DNA of 64,000 bases from assembly GCF_020524025.1 (NCBI RefSeq), contig NZ_JAIVKN010000002.1:1-64000 (forward strand), given 5' to 3'. The translations under genes were made by a program, and so were the position numbers. Shown here piece after piece: positions 37,068 to 46,110 of the stretch; the stretch's first letter is position 1; every line of letters begins with the position of its first letter. This DNA is from Halobacillus litoralis (GTDB lineage Bacteria > Bacillota > Bacilli > Bacillales > Halobacillaceae). Under the pieces are notes generated by a model. The model had not been told where the DNA came from, searched no databases, and saw only the letters and a list, made by a program, of their open reading frames with translations.

Positions 37068-37747
37068 TATTGTTTTATTTCCGATCGAAAAACCTGCAGC
37101 GCCTCATCTTGATTTAAGTTTTCTAACTCTTGTTCTGTTAACTGTCCTTTCCCTCGTTCAATTACATACACCTCTAACGTCTGCTTTCCCCATTGTTGAT
37201 AAACCTCATCCACTGTCGGAAAGTACAAATCTAATTCATTCCCTTTTATTGCTCCACCAATATCAGCGACTACTCCATAACCATAGCCGGGAATAAATAG
37301 GATCGTTCCGATAGGGAAAAGCTCTAAATCAGCGGCAATAGTTGAGTATAGATCCCTTTTCACATTTACACCTGAAAACGTAATCCCATAACCCGGGTGA
37401 TCGGGGGTTTTTCCAGTCGATTCATAGCCGGCCGTATAGCCAGTAGCGGTTACCTCATGCCTGGGGTACTCACTGAAATCGATGGATTCTTCAAGTGTTT
37501 GGACAGCCTTAACAACCTCACTGGACACATATGTCTGCTGAGCATTCTTAACCTTCAACCCTTTACTGTCCATTTGGTGGTTTATATCTTGGAATGATTC
37601 ACCGTTTAACGATTGATCTCTGAATTTTGCAGCTACCCATTCATCAAAATCGTCGAATGAGAGATTAGCTACATTGGCGAATGTACTATAAGCGGCTAAT
37701 AGGAACAAGAAAGCAAACAACAGATATTTCATCCGCTTGATATTCAT
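37067..37747 (-). CDS. yuiC: 3D-domain cell-wall hydrolase YuiC
   Basis: A 226-aa exported protein. A signal anchor ([20 protein letters not shown]) is followed by a helical linker and a C-terminal 3D domain, the MltA-related double-psi barrel named for three aspartates ([18 protein letters not shown]). It resembles B. subtilis YuiC, a Sps-type lytic transglycosylase. GAGGTG lies seven nt before the chosen ATG (37747). It probably trims peptidoglycan in stationary phase or sporulation. Confidence 0.87.
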   Translation of the reverse strand: MNIKRMKYLLFAFLFLLAAYSTFANVANLSFDDFDEWVAAKFRDQSLNGESFQDINHQMDSKGLKVKNAQQTYVSSEVVKAVQTLEESIDFSEYPRHEVTATGYTAGYESTGKTPDHPGYGITFSGVNVKRDLYSTIAADLELFPIGTILFIPGYGYGVVADIGGAIKGNELDLYFPTVDEVYQQWGKQTLEVYVIERGKGQLTEQELENLNQDEALQVFRSEIKQ

Positions 37748-37887
37748 GAAATCACCTCTAGGTGTATTCATGTCCACCCTGACTTTTTTTATTCAACCTA
37801 CCTCTTTTCACTCATGCAAACCACCGATTCAAAAAGGTCAATCCATAAAACCAACAAAAATTAAAAATGCCTAAAATTCTAACTATA

Positions 37888-37922
37888 AAAAAACTGCTGA
37901 AGACCATTCGTCTCCAGCAGTT
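37888..37922 (-). terminator. yuiB terminator
   Basis: AACTGCTG-AGAC / GTCT-CAGCAGTT hairpin followed by seven T on the minus strand. Confidence 0.87.
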
Positions 37923-37927
37923 GTTTA

Positions 37928-38245
37928 TTAAAACATTTGATATCCGCTTTTTCTAAGCTTACGTATGACAATGCCCGCTGCAATCGTCCCAATGAATCCA
38001 CTGGAAAGAATAACAACATCTACAACAGACAAACGTGTTAGTTCGTTGAAGACAGTCGAAAAAGCATTAGAAGGTTCTGAGAAATACCTCGTCCAGGGAA
38101 AATCGTCTACAATGAATAATACAATGACTGGATAGATGAAAGACATAATCCATGAAGAACGTAAAATCATATTAAGTAGAAATGAAATCCCAAAAAATAA
38201 TACAAAAAACAATAAAATAGATACAGCAAATTGTACAATATTCAA
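37928..38245 (-). CDS. yuiB: Membrane protein YuiB
   Basis: A 105-aa integral membrane protein with about three hydrophobic helices (ILLFFVLFFGISFLLNMIL, FIYPVIVLFIVDDF and a C-terminal VVILSSGFIGTIAAGIVI). It matches YuiB of B. subtilis, function unknown. TTG at 38243-38245 is chosen as the start: AGGGGG sits nine nt upstream and homologs begin at this point. An ATG 15 codons upstream would add an unlikely basic extension. Confidence 0.8.
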   Translation of the reverse strand: MNIVQFAVSILLFFVLFFGISFLLNMILRSSWIMSFIYPVIVLFIVDDFPWTRYFSEPSNAFSTVFNELTRLSVVDVVILSSGFIGTIAAGIVIRKLRKSGYQMF

Positions 38246-38433
38246 CGTTGCTTTCCCCCTAAATCTGTTCAACAGATCACGCAAACCCAACTTTCATTCT
38301 ATAATTGATAGATAGAAAGCGCAAGTCCACCAAGGCAACACCAGATGCATGGCAAACAAACGATCACTTCAAGAAATAAATTTCAGAATGACACCGGTAA
38401 GTTCAAAAACCTCCGGTCAGGAAAGGTTTTTCA

Positions 38434-38472
38434 CAAAAAAATGCGGAAGCATCAAGATGCTTCCGCATTTTT
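38434..38472 (-). terminator. ndh terminator
   Basis: AAATGCGGAAGCATC, 2-nt loop and exact complement (15-bp stem), followed by seven T on the minus strand. Confidence 0.92.
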
Positions 38473-38476
38473 AGAA

Positions 38477-39700
38477 TTAAAAGTTAAAGAAGTTCAACTT
38501 TCCTTTTTTAAGAACTAGTGGAATGCCACCAAGTTTCAATAGATATCGGTTATCGATCACTTTTTTCATTGCTGTAGCAGACCATCCGAATAATTTCTTA
38601 TCATCAAAGACAACGCCGATTGCATCGCTGTCTCCAAGAGAAGCAACTGTACCTTTCAAGTCAGGCTTGAATGGCTCCAGATGCTTATCACCTTTGATGA
38701 GTCGAGCCAGGTTCGCTGCTGTATGCTCAGCTTCTTGAATAGCAATTTGTGCTGTAGGCGGATAAGGACGCTCAGTTTCTTCATTCATAATCAGTGCACA
38801 GTCACCAACGATGAAAACATCATCATAACCCTCAGGACGAAGATCGTCTCCAACTGGAATACGACCACGATTGGCTTCAAATCCAGCCTCTTCGACTAGA
38901 GAATTACCACGGACACCAGCTGCCCATACGACTGTATTCGTTTCAATTTCTTCACGCTGCTCGTCTTTTTCAAAGACAAGTTTATTCTCTGTTACCTCTT
39001 TAATCATGGCACCAATTTTGAACTCAACACCACGGGCTTCCAGAGAATTCATCGCATATTCAACAAGTTCAGGATCAAAACCTGGAAGTGCTGTTGGAGC
39101 AGCTTCTACGTTAATGATACGAACTTGATCACGTGGTACATCATATTCTTTACAAAGTTCCGGTACACGGTTAGCTAGTTCGCCTACAAATTCAATACCT
39201 GTAAATCCAGCACCACCGACAACTATGTTTAAGCGTTCCTGCTTCTTCTCAGGTTCATTATTATATTTTGCGAAGTTATATTCGATATGCTGGCGAATCA
39301 GGCGGGCACTGTTGATGCTGCTGATTGTATATGCGTGTTCTTTCAAACCGGAAATACCGAATGTGGCTGCTTCAAAGCCAAGACCAATTACTAAGTAATC
39401 ATAAGATAATTCCCCATCTTCAAGTAAAACTTTCTTTTCGTTCGGCTTAATTTCCGTTACTGTATCCTGAACGAAGTTAATTTTACTTGTGTTCACAACA
39501 TCTTTAATAGCGATACGTGTACGATCGTGGTGAAGCGTTCCAGCTGCATTTTCATGTAGCCATGTAGTTTGATAGTGATAGCTATGCTTGTTGACAAGAG
39601 TCACATTTGCATCATTGGCTCCTAAGCTCTTTTGCAACTTAACAGCTGTCATAATGCCACCATAACCGGCACCGAGAATGACAATGTTAGGATTTTTCAT
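38477..39700 (-). CDS. yumB: Type II NADH dehydrogenase (YumB-like)
   Basis: A 407-aa peripheral membrane flavoprotein that passes electrons from NADH to menaquinone without pumping protons. FAD binding: [12 protein letters not shown] at the N-terminus and [11 protein letters not shown] near residue 295; NADH binding: [16 protein letters not shown] near residue 165; PYPPTAQIA precedes a C-terminal membrane-associating helix ([15 protein letters not shown]). It is closer to YumB than to YjlD. A Rex-like operator overlaps its promoter, and it is divergent from yumC. Confidence 0.92.
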   Translation of the reverse strand: MKNPNIVILGAGYGGIMTAVKLQKSLGANDANVTLVNKHSYHYQTTWLHENAAGTLHHDRTRIAIKDVVNTSKINFVQDTVTEIKPNEKKVLLEDGELSYDYLVIGLGFEAATFGISGLKEHAYTISSINSARLIRQHIEYNFAKYNNEPEKKQERLNIVVGGAGFTGIEFVGELANRVPELCKEYDVPRDQVRIINVEAAPTALPGFDPELVEYAMNSLEARGVEFKIGAMIKEVTENKLVFEKDEQREEIETNTVVWAAGVRGNSLVEEAGFEANRGRIPVGDDLRPEGYDDVFIVGDCALIMNEETERPYPPTAQIAIQEAEHTAANLARLIKGDKHLEPFKPDLKGTVASLGDSDAIGVVFDDKKLFGWSATAMKKVIDNRYLLKLGGIPLVLKKGKLNFFNF

Positions 39701-39739
39701 GAATAATCACTTCCATCTCGTAGTTTTTACAATCCGTTA

Positions 39740-39766
39740 CCTATATCATTGTGACTGGTTTCACAC
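39740..39766 (-). promoter_or_regulatory. Rex-like operator and -10 of the NADH dehydrogenase gene
   Basis: TTGTGAC-TGGT-TTCACAC at 39749-39766 matches 12 of the 14 specified bases of the Rex operator (TTGTGAA-N4-TTCACAA). On the minus strand an extended -10 (TGA TATAGG, 39740-39748) directly follows, so bound Rex would block RNA polymerase. Rex senses NADH/NAD+ and controls ndh in B. subtilis. Confidence 0.55.
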
Positions 39767-39954
39767 ACAAAGGCATTAAAAAAACCTGTCGATTCCAGGT
39801 ATAAAATGTCACAAATTTTAATATATGGTCTGATTTTATCTTAGACCTTTTTGCACTCATTTTCAACCCAAAATCGAGTTATCGTAATTGTAGGAAAATT
39901 ACCGCTCCTGTAATGGTTTACATACGTTCATTGTTCCCATCTGAAATTTTTTTA

Positions 39955-39963
39955 TGATAGAAT
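39955..39963 (+). promoter_or_regulatory. Extended -10 promoter of yumC
   Basis: TGATAGAAT (hexamer 39958-39963), 35 nt before the start; the -35 is weak. Confidence 0.4.
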
Positions 39964-39997
39964 GTACTTTAGTTAAATTTTCATCAGGAGGGTAAAT

Positions 39998-40984
39998 ATG
40001 AGTGATAAAATATATGATATAACAGTCATTGGCGGTGGGCCTGTCGGTCTATTCACTGCTTTTTACGGCGGCATGCGTGAAGCCAGCGTCAAAATAATTG
40101 AGAGCCTCCCCCACCTTGGAGGACAATTAACTGCTTTATACCCCGAGAAGTACATCTTTGATGTTGCCGGCTTCCCTAAGGTACGAGCACAAGAATTGGT
40201 CGATAACCTGGAAGAACAGGCAATGGCTTTCGACCCTACCATAGCCCTCAGCCAGGAAGTTGTGTCCGTCGAACGCCTGGATGATGAGACCATAAAACTA
40301 ACGACAGATAAAGAAGTTCATTATACAAAGACGATTATTGTCACTGCCGGTAACGGTGCATTCCAGCCAAGAAAGCTTAAGATCGATGATACGGAACGTT
40401 TTGAGGGAGCCAATCTCCATTATCATGTTAGTAATATGGACAAATTCCGTGACAAAAACGTCATGATTGCCGGCGGCGGCGATTCCGCCGTCGATTGGGC
40501 ATTGATGCTCGAACCGATAGCTAAACAAGTAACCCTTGTTCATAGACGCGATAAATTCAGAGCTCACGAACACAGCGTGTCACAATTAAACGAATCCGGG
40601 GTGAACATTATGACTCCATTCACACCTGAAAAAATGATCGGTACAGACCGTATTGAACAAGTCGAACTCAAAGAAGTCAAAGGGGATCGCGTTGAAACCA
40701 TTGATGTAGACGATGTGATTGTCAACTACGGTTTCATTTCCTCTCTAGGTCCTATCAAGAACTGGGAGCTGGAAATCGAAAAGAACAGTATCGTCGTAAA
40801 CTCGAAAATGGAAACGAACATTAAAGGGATCTATGCAGCAGGAGATATCTGCACATATCCAGGTAAAGTTAAACTAATCGCATCAGGATTCGGTGAAGGT
40901 CCAACGGCAGTTAATAACGCCAAAGCCTATATCGATCCAGGTGCACGCGTTCAGCCAAAACACTCAACGAGTATGTTCTCATAA
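39998..40984 (+). CDS. yumC: Ferredoxin-NADP+ reductase (YumC)
   Basis: A 328-aa thioredoxin-reductase-like FNR. FAD binding is at [16 protein letters not shown] near residue 10, NADPH binding at [14 protein letters not shown] near residue 155, and the second FAD motif at [14 protein letters not shown] near residue 275. There is no CxxC redox pair, which separates it from thioredoxin reductases. It matches the essential B. subtilis YumC (FNR2). AGGAGGG precedes the ATG; a terminator follows. Confidence 0.94.
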   Translation: MSDKIYDITVIGGGPVGLFTAFYGGMREASVKIIESLPHLGGQLTALYPEKYIFDVAGFPKVRAQELVDNLEEQAMAFDPTIALSQEVVSVERLDDETIKLTTDKEVHYTKTIIVTAGNGAFQPRKLKIDDTERFEGANLHYHVSNMDKFRDKNVMIAGGGDSAVDWALMLEPIAKQVTLVHRRDKFRAHEHSVSQLNESGVNIMTPFTPEKMIGTDRIEQVELKEVKGDRVETIDVDDVIVNYGFISSLGPIKNWELEIEKNSIVVNSKMETNIKGIYAAGDICTYPGKVKLIASGFGEGPTAVNNAKAYIDPGARVQPKHSTSMFS

Positions 40985-40987
40985 AAA

Positions 40988-41016
40988 AAAAGCCTCCCAT
41001 TAAGGGGGGCTTTTCA
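40988..41016. terminator. Bidirectional terminator between yumC and yutM
   Basis: AAAAGCCTCCC, 5-nt loop, GGGGGGCTTTT, with long A and T runs. Confidence 0.85.
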
Positions 41017-41022
41017 ATTATC

Positions 41023-41382
41023 TTAACAATTAGGATCTGGTGTACCTGCATTTGTCGCTGTCTTAAACGATGATCCACAGCCACAGGAAACGATTGCGTT
41101 CGGATTATCAATCGTAAAACCGCCGCCCATCATGTTTTGTTTAAAGTCAATGGTCGTACCTTCAATGATCGCCGCATCCTGTCTATTGATAACAACAGGA
41201 ATACCTTCAGACTCTTCAAGAAGATCAAGTTCTTCATTGATTTCATCCTCGAAGCCCATGGCATAAGACAATCCACTGCAGCCCCCACCTTTCACTCCGA
41301 AACGAAGACGAACATCTCCTTCTTCTTCTTTCATCATTTCTTTGATTTGGTGACTTGCGGCTTCTGTGATGTTCAGAATCAT
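41023..41382 (-). CDS. yutM: A-type iron-sulfur carrier YutM
   Basis: A 119-aa HesB/IscA-family protein. The three conserved cysteines lie in KGGGCSGLSY near residue 35 and the C-terminal SCGCGSSF. Such proteins carry iron or Fe-S clusters to targets such as aconitase and radical-SAM enzymes. It matches YutM (SufA) of B. subtilis. GGAGAGG precedes the ATG. Location beside yuzB, yuzD and yutI suggests shared work in Fe-S or thiol metabolism. Confidence 0.9.
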   Translation of the reverse strand: MILNITEAASHQIKEMMKEEEGDVRLRFGVKGGGCSGLSYAMGFEDEINEELDLLEESEGIPVVINRQDAAIIEGTTIDFKQNMMGGGFTIDNPNAIVSCGCGSSFKTATNAGTPDPNC

Positions 41383-41513
41383 ACCAAGCCTCTCCTTTCT
41401 CTTCCTAATATCAGTATACTAAACCTGGAAACCTTAGTTCAAACGTATTGAACTAAGAAAGAGAAAATGGTGCAGTAAAAGACACCCTTCCTCTTTGTTA
41501 TTGCAGACACCAT

Positions 41514-41744
41514 TTATAGGGTCTCATCCAAATGTTGATAAATTTTATCGACTAATTCTTCAGGGGTTTCTGCAATAACTCGATCTCCTTCTACCAGGGC
41601 ATATAAACTTTGGGAACAAAGCCCGCAATTTCGTAAGCATCCATAGTCAACTACGTCGAGGTCCGGATCTTTTTCAAGTTCAGCTTTAGCTTTCTGTGAT
41701 CCTTCTGCCAGGTTGTTGATGCAAAATTCAATTAATGGATTCAT
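41514..41744 (-). CDS. yuzB: DUF1450 protein YuzB
   Basis: A 76-aa protein with four cysteines (EFCINN, YGCLRNCGLC) resembling the thioredoxin-like [2Fe-2S] fold family DUF1450. It matches B. subtilis YuzB, function unknown; cluster or zinc binding is plausible. The ATG at 41744 lies after AGAGGTG; a GTG three codons earlier overlaps that site. Confidence 0.85.
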   Translation of the reverse strand: MNPLIEFCINNLAEGSQKAKAELEKDPDLDVVDYGCLRNCGLCSQSLYALVEGDRVIAETPEELVDKIYQHLDETL

Positions 41745-41809
41745 CCGCTTCACCTCTTTATTGGAGAACCCTACTGTTCGTTATCTTATCATACGATAAA
41801 TAAAGTGAG

Positions 41810-42145
41810 CTAAGAATTGTCTATCTGTTCAATTCCATGTTCTTCAAGCGTTTTATAAATACTTTTCAGTCTTGGATTTCCCTCCGCAACCACAACGTCA
41901 TCTATAACAACAAGCGGATAGAAAAGCTCATCATCCAATATCTTTTGGACGATCTCCCTATTCATTCCCTCCTGCTCATCTTTATGAATATCAAAGTAGT
42001 GGAAGGTGATTCCCTGGTTTCCATACTTTCTTCCAACGGCCGCCTCAAGCCATTCATAGGTTTCTTTCGATCCAGGAGCATTCACACAACTGGCACATTT
42101 CACCTCAGCACCGTACACATGAACCGACACTTCCGTTTGTTTCAT
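41810..42145 (-). CDS. yuzD: DUF1462 protein YuzD
   Basis: A 111-aa protein with thioredoxin-like topology and a KCASCVN motif near residue 16, matching YuzD of B. subtilis. EWLEAAVGRKYG and FYPLVVIDDVVVAEGNPRL are characteristic. Function unknown; a redox or Fe-S role fits the CxxC motif and its place opposite yutI. The start is the ATG at 42145 with GGGGAGAAGG upstream. Confidence 0.85.
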   Translation of the reverse strand: MKQTEVSVHVYGAEVKCASCVNAPGSKETYEWLEAAVGRKYGNQGITFHYFDIHKDEQEGMNREIVQKILDDELFYPLVVIDDVVVAEGNPRLKSIYKTLEEHGIEQIDNS

Positions 42146-42311
42146 GAAACCTTCTCCCCTTCCCAAACGCACTTTCTTCTCATTTTACAAAATATACGAA
42201 AAAAGATAAAATGATAATAGTTCTCAATTTACTTGAACACAGTCTCAGACAATCATAGATTTTTTTCAGCATTCGTTTTATAATGTTACTTAAGAAAGGG
42301 GAAGATTGAAC

Positions 42312-42533
42312 ATGCATGAACAGGTGCAAGAAGTACTGAATAAACTTCGCCCATTTTTACTTAGAGACGGTGGAGACGTTGAATTAGTCGACGTTGAAGA
42401 TGGTATTGTCCGCCTGCGTCTTATGGGTGCCTGCGGGAACTGCCCAAGTTCCACCATCACTCTAAAAGCAGGTATCGAACGTGCGCTGGCTCAAGAAGTA
42501 CCTGGTATTTACGAAGTGGAGCAAGTATTCTAA
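42312..42533 (+). CDS. yutI: NifU-type Fe-S scaffold YutI
   Basis: A 73-aa stand-alone NifU C-terminal domain. [19 protein letters not shown] opens the domain and [18 protein letters not shown] carries the CxxC pair that binds a [4Fe-4S] cluster at a dimer interface. It matches YutI/Nfu, a cluster carrier acting with the Suf machinery. The start is the ATG at 42312 after AAAGGGGAAG. A strong terminator follows. Confidence 0.92.
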   Translation: MHEQVQEVLNKLRPFLLRDGGDVELVDVEDGIVRLRLMGACGNCPSSTITLKAGIERALAQEVPGIYEVEQVF

Positions 42534-42544
42534 TACAAACTGAT

Positions 42545-42583
42545 GAAAAGATCCGTACATAATGACCTGTACGGATCTTTTTT
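42545..42583 (+). terminator. yutI terminator
   Basis: AAAAGATCCGTACA, 8-nt loop and exact complement followed by T residues. Confidence 0.92.
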
Positions 42584-42627
42584 TATCGGTCCACTTTATT
42601 AAAAGTTGATGCTGCACACGTCACGAT

Positions 42628-43596
42628 TCATTTATTCACAGGGCTGATTAGCGGCTTTCCTTCAAAGAAGTGGATAAGGTTATCAAAGCACATACGCATC
42701 ATATTCGATCGTGTCTCTACAGTCGCAGAACCTATATGAGGAAGACAGAGGACCTGGGGTAAAGAAAGTAAAGGATGATCTGATCCTATAGGCTCTTCTT
42801 CAAATACATCCAGGCCCGCACCAGCGATTTCTGAGTTATTCACTGCGTGATACAGGGCTTTTTCATCAACAGTAGCTCCTCGTGAAGCGTTAATAAAAAT
42901 AGCCGTATTCCTCATTCTTTCAAAAGCCTCCTTATCAAACATATGGTACGTCTCGTCTGAAAGCGGAGTGAGGCAGACCACAAAGTCCGCAAATTTTAAC
43001 AGCTCGTAAAATTCCATGTATACGGCTCCAAGATTTTCTTCAGCTTCTTCATCTCTTGAGCGATTATGATAAAGAACGCGCATGTCAAAACCTTTGGCTC
43101 TTTTAGCCAGTGCTTTCCCGATCCTTCCCATCCCCACAATTCCTATCGTTTTGTGATGAACATCACTACCTGCCAGCCATAAAGGGGACCAATTGTTCCA
43201 TTCGTTTCTTTGAATAGAGTGGTTGGCTTCAAGTAAACGACGGGCAGAAGACATAAGTAAAGCAAATGTAAGATCAGCCGTCGTATCTGTCAGTACGTCA
43301 GGCGTATTTGTTACGGCAACCCCATGTTTGTGGGCTGCACTTACATCCACATTGTCATAACCAACAGCCATATTGGCTACAATCCTTAGGTGCTGTCCTT
43401 CCATAAATACGTCTTCATCTACGGGGTCTGTCAACATCGTTAACAATCCGTCCGCGCTGCGCACTTTTTCTAGAAGCACACTGTGTTCAACAGGTTCCTC
43501 TTCTTTATCCCACATCTCAATATCAAGCTGATTTTTATAAGGTTCTACTACTTCATCAGGCAGCCGGCGGGTGATATAAATCTTTGGTTTTTTCAT
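42628..43596 (-). CDS. D-2-hydroxyacid dehydrogenase (glyoxylate/hydroxypyruvate reductase type)
   Basis: A 322-aa NAD(P)-dependent dehydrogenase. The Rossmann motif is GIVGMGRIGKALAKRAKG near residue 150; catalytic Arg (INASRGATVDE), Glu (FEEEPI) and His (LPHIGSAT) form the usual triad. It resembles GyaR/GhrB-type enzymes reducing glyoxylate or hydroxypyruvate. GAGGAGG precedes the ATG. In B. subtilis this place holds yuxL and the thr-hom genes, so this gene is specific to the present lineage's arrangement. Confidence 0.88.
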   Translation of the reverse strand: MKKPKIYITRRLPDEVVEPYKNQLDIEMWDKEEEPVEHSVLLEKVRSADGLLTMLTDPVDEDVFMEGQHLRIVANMAVGYDNVDVSAAHKHGVAVTNTPDVLTDTTADLTFALLMSSARRLLEANHSIQRNEWNNWSPLWLAGSDVHHKTIGIVGMGRIGKALAKRAKGFDMRVLYHNRSRDEEAEENLGAVYMEFYELLKFADFVVCLTPLSDETYHMFDKEAFERMRNTAIFINASRGATVDEKALYHAVNNSEIAGAGLDVFEEEPIGSDHPLLSLPQVLCLPHIGSATVETRSNMMRMCFDNLIHFFEGKPLISPVNK

Positions 43597-43696
43597 CGTT
43601 CCTCCTCCTCATGACTCTTTTTTACCAGTTTAGCATACTCAGCTGTCTTCCATAGGTGGACAACTGCCCACATTATGCACCGAAAGCTTGAACTTT

Positions 43697-43705
43697 TGAT
43701 ATAAT
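43697..43705 (+). promoter_or_regulatory. Extended -10 promoter of yutG
   Basis: TGATATAAT with consensus hexamer (43700-43705), 82 nt before yutG. Confidence 0.45.
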
Positions 43706-43787
43706 AAACATAACATCAGTCGTTTGTGAAATAATAAACGCGGGTATGGAACATGGCGAGTTATGATGAGCAGGGAGGTTATTCAAT

Positions 43788-44297
43788 ATGGCAGAAGACA
43801 GAAAAATATCCAATCTTGAAAGAACAGCAAGAGAATGGCTGACAGAACGCGGAGTTACTATTGACGATATCGCTGATCTCGTCTACTATCTCCAGTCAAA
43901 ATACCATGATGATCTATCTATGGATGAGTGCCGTTTCAACGTTAATAAAGTATTAACAAAACGGGAAGTCCAAAATGCAGTGATAACCGGCATTGAATTA
44001 GATCGATTGGCAGAAAAGAAAATGCTTCAAGAACCACTGCAATCTACAATTGAAGTTGATGAAAGCCTATACGGCGTTGATGAAATCATAGCCTTTTCCA
44101 TTGTAAATGTATACGGCTCTATAGGATTTACAAACTATGGATATATTGATAAGCAAAAACCAGGGATTTTACAGAAATTAAATGATAAATCTACTGGCGA
44201 GTGTCACACATTCCTGGACGATATTGTAGGTGCAATTGCAGCAGCTGCGTCCAGTCGTCTTGCCCACAGTATAGCGGGAGACACAGAGGACGAATAA
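43788..44297 (+). CDS. yutG: PgpA-family phosphatidylglycerophosphatase-like protein YutG
   Basis: A 169-aa protein of the PgpA superfamily, whose members dephosphorylate phosphatidylglycerol phosphate in phospholipid synthesis. It matches B. subtilis YutG in length and sequence, with the N-terminal ARE/WLTERGVTIDDIADLVYYLQ block and the C-terminal ECHTFLDDIVGAIAAAASS stretch. Unlike E. coli PgpA no strong membrane helices are seen. GGGAGG precedes the ATG and a terminator follows. Confidence 0.85.
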   Translation: MAEDRKISNLERTAREWLTERGVTIDDIADLVYYLQSKYHDDLSMDECRFNVNKVLTKREVQNAVITGIELDRLAEKKMLQEPLQSTIEVDESLYGVDEIIAFSIVNVYGSIGFTNYGYIDKQKPGILQKLNDKSTGECHTFLDDIVGAIAAAASSRLAHSIAGDTEDE

Positions 44298-44303
44298 AAA
44301 CCA

Positions 44304-44336
44304 TTAAAAAACACTGGGCTCAGCTCAGTGTTTTTT
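44304..44336 (+). terminator. yutG terminator
   Basis: AAAAACACTG-GCT / AGC-CAGTGTTTTT hairpin with T run. Confidence 0.85.
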
Positions 44337-44405
44337 TGAAACCTTTTCCCCGCTCCCAACGTATATCTGTAAAATATGCATAAAAAAGGAAGTGAATATG
44401 TAGAA

Positions 44406-45965
44406 ATGAAAAACCTTGCAGGTAAGCTAGTCTGGATCCTCCCTATGATTATCGTTCTATTCGGGGTCGCCATCCTTTTTGTTCACAATTATAACGAAGT
44501 GACCGAACCCCCTGATGAAAAATGGAGCAGAGAATTAGAAGTAGGTAAAACGTCCGCTTTACAGTCTATAAGGGCTGACTCGAGTGAAGATTCCCATACG
44601 GTCTCTTTTTTAACCAGTGACGGGTTAAAACAAAAGAAGTACGATGAGGATTACAACCTTTTAAATGAAGAAAGTTACGACTTTCCAGTAGATAAGTTTA
44701 CAACCTTTTTTAAAACCGATGAAAACTTCGTATTTTCGGACTATTACCATCTTTATAATGGGAAGACAGAAGATGAAATCACAGCTATCGATAAATTTTT
44801 CCCTCTTGAAAGCATGGCTTTCTACAGAAAGGGACAAGATGTTTATTCATTGAATATGAAAAACATGGAAGGTGAAGAGCTGTTTACCCTACCTAACCCA
44901 AACACATCTTTAATCTTCCAGGAAACATCAAACGGTATTTATTTTTTAACAAATGATGTAGATCAAAGCGGTCACCATATTACATATTACAAAGTTGAAG
45001 ATGAACAGGTAAAAGAAGTAGGAAACACAGATTTTACGTTGAAGAGTTCAGAGGAATTCAGCGATATGCAGTTTTATGTAGAGGGAGACACGGCAAAGGT
45101 TTTATTAACAACTATACAAAAGCAAAGCATGTCTGGAAAAATAGAAGGGTTTTACTACTATGACGAGTTCACTTTTGGTGAGGATTTAGATCTAACGAAG
45201 ATATCCATGACTGATCCTGTTTCTTCAACGGAACTAAAAGAAGTATCCGATATAAAAATGCGTTCCGGAGAAGGAGGAACCGAGCTGCTTTTTAAAGCCA
45301 TCGGCGCTACAAAAACAAAGTTTCGCGATTCAGAAGGATTTAATATTTATCAAGCTCAAGTCAGTACTGAAGGTGTTAGCGAGATTACCCGTATAAGTAA
45401 CACACCAAATTTATCCCATGATCCAAGCTGGATGAATTCCAATACCGTCATTTGGCTGGATAAAACGAGTAGTGAGGACCGCCTTCTGCTTGCCTCCCAA
45501 AACCCCAAAGTCGTAAAGGAAGCGAAGGCTATTACACAGGCAAACCTTATTCAAGCTCTTGGCAAGACAATGGGTATGTTGTCCTTTAGTCTTTTTGCCA
45601 TCATTATTACATCGTTTTGGTTTATCTGGCCTTTACTCTTTATGGTAGTCATTATGTTCTCCAAAAAAGATGTTCTTGAAAAAGACCATGCCTGGGTTTT
45701 CTTCACCGGCGGAATAATTTACCTCGGTGCAGCCATTATGGTAAGACATCCTATTTTCTCTGACAGCCTGATGGCCAGAGCTCCAGAATACCTAAGTTTT
45801 CCTGGAAGTCCGATTTTGTTCTTGGTAGCCTTTGCTGTTATTGCTTATGGAATATTAAAAACCGGAGCACGCCGAAGGGACTGGTCTATCCCTATTCAAC
45901 TAACGTACTTCATTTTCATTCACGTTCTTTTTGTATCTGTATTCTTTGGACCTTATGTGTTGTAG
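44406..45965 (+). CDS. Exported multi-domain membrane protein of unknown function
   Basis: A 519-aa protein I cannot place in a named family. An N-terminal helix (residues 8-27) leads to a roughly 365-residue hydrophilic region, probably outside the cell, rich in short beta-strand units (SFLTSDGLKQKKY, NGIYFLTNDV, TVIWLDKTSS) that could be a propeller. Four or five membrane helices follow from residue 400, with a short MFSKKDVLEKDH loop. The domain layout recalls a sensor or transporter accessory. The ATG at 44406 is about 12 nt from AAAGGAAG, a loose fit. It interrupts the yutG-yutF neighbourhood seen in B. subtilis. Confidence 0.75.
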   Translation: MKNLAGKLVWILPMIIVLFGVAILFVHNYNEVTEPPDEKWSRELEVGKTSALQSIRADSSEDSHTVSFLTSDGLKQKKYDEDYNLLNEESYDFPVDKFTTFFKTDENFVFSDYYHLYNGKTEDEITAIDKFFPLESMAFYRKGQDVYSLNMKNMEGEELFTLPNPNTSLIFQETSNGIYFLTNDVDQSGHHITYYKVEDEQVKEVGNTDFTLKSSEEFSDMQFYVEGDTAKVLLTTIQKQSMSGKIEGFYYYDEFTFGEDLDLTKISMTDPVSSTELKEVSDIKMRSGEGGTELLFKAIGATKTKFRDSEGFNIYQAQVSTEGVSEITRISNTPNLSHDPSWMNSNTVIWLDKTSSEDRLLLASQNPKVVKEAKAITQANLIQALGKTMGMLSFSLFAIIITSFWFIWPLLFMVVIMFSKKDVLEKDHAWVFFTGGIIYLGAAIMVRHPIFSDSLMARAPEYLSFPGSPILFLVAFAVIAYGILKTGARRRDWSIPIQLTYFIFIHVLFVSVFFGPYVL

Positions 45966-46030
45966 GAGTTTCCATTGAATAATGGTTACAAGGGCGATTG
46001 TTGGACAGGTTAAATAGTTTTTCTTTTCAA

Positions 46031-46078
46031 GAAGGCAGGAATACCGGTCTACTGGTTTATTTTCGGTTTCCTGCCTTC
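46031..46078. repeat. Long stem-loop between the exported protein gene and yutF
   Basis: GAAGGCAGGAA and TTCCTGCCTTC form a perfect 11-bp stem with an inner CCG/CGG pair and a 20-nt centre. Neither strand has a T run after it, so it is not a standard terminator. A separate terminator lies at 46084-46110. Confidence 0.5.
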
Positions 46079-46083
46079 CCTAA

Positions 46084-46110
46084 AAAAAGAGCCCTGGAGG
46101 GCTCTTTTTA
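46084..46110. terminator. Bidirectional terminator at yutF 3' end
   Basis: AAAAAGAGCCC and GGGCTCTTTTT around a 4-nt loop; it overlaps the yutF stop by 3 nt. Confidence 0.88.

Noticed and set aside
39776-39802. Short ACCTG/CAGGT hairpin with seven T upstream of ndh, as an attenuator
   Set aside because: Only a 5-bp stem, and it lies upstream of the likely ndh promoter rather than in the transcript.
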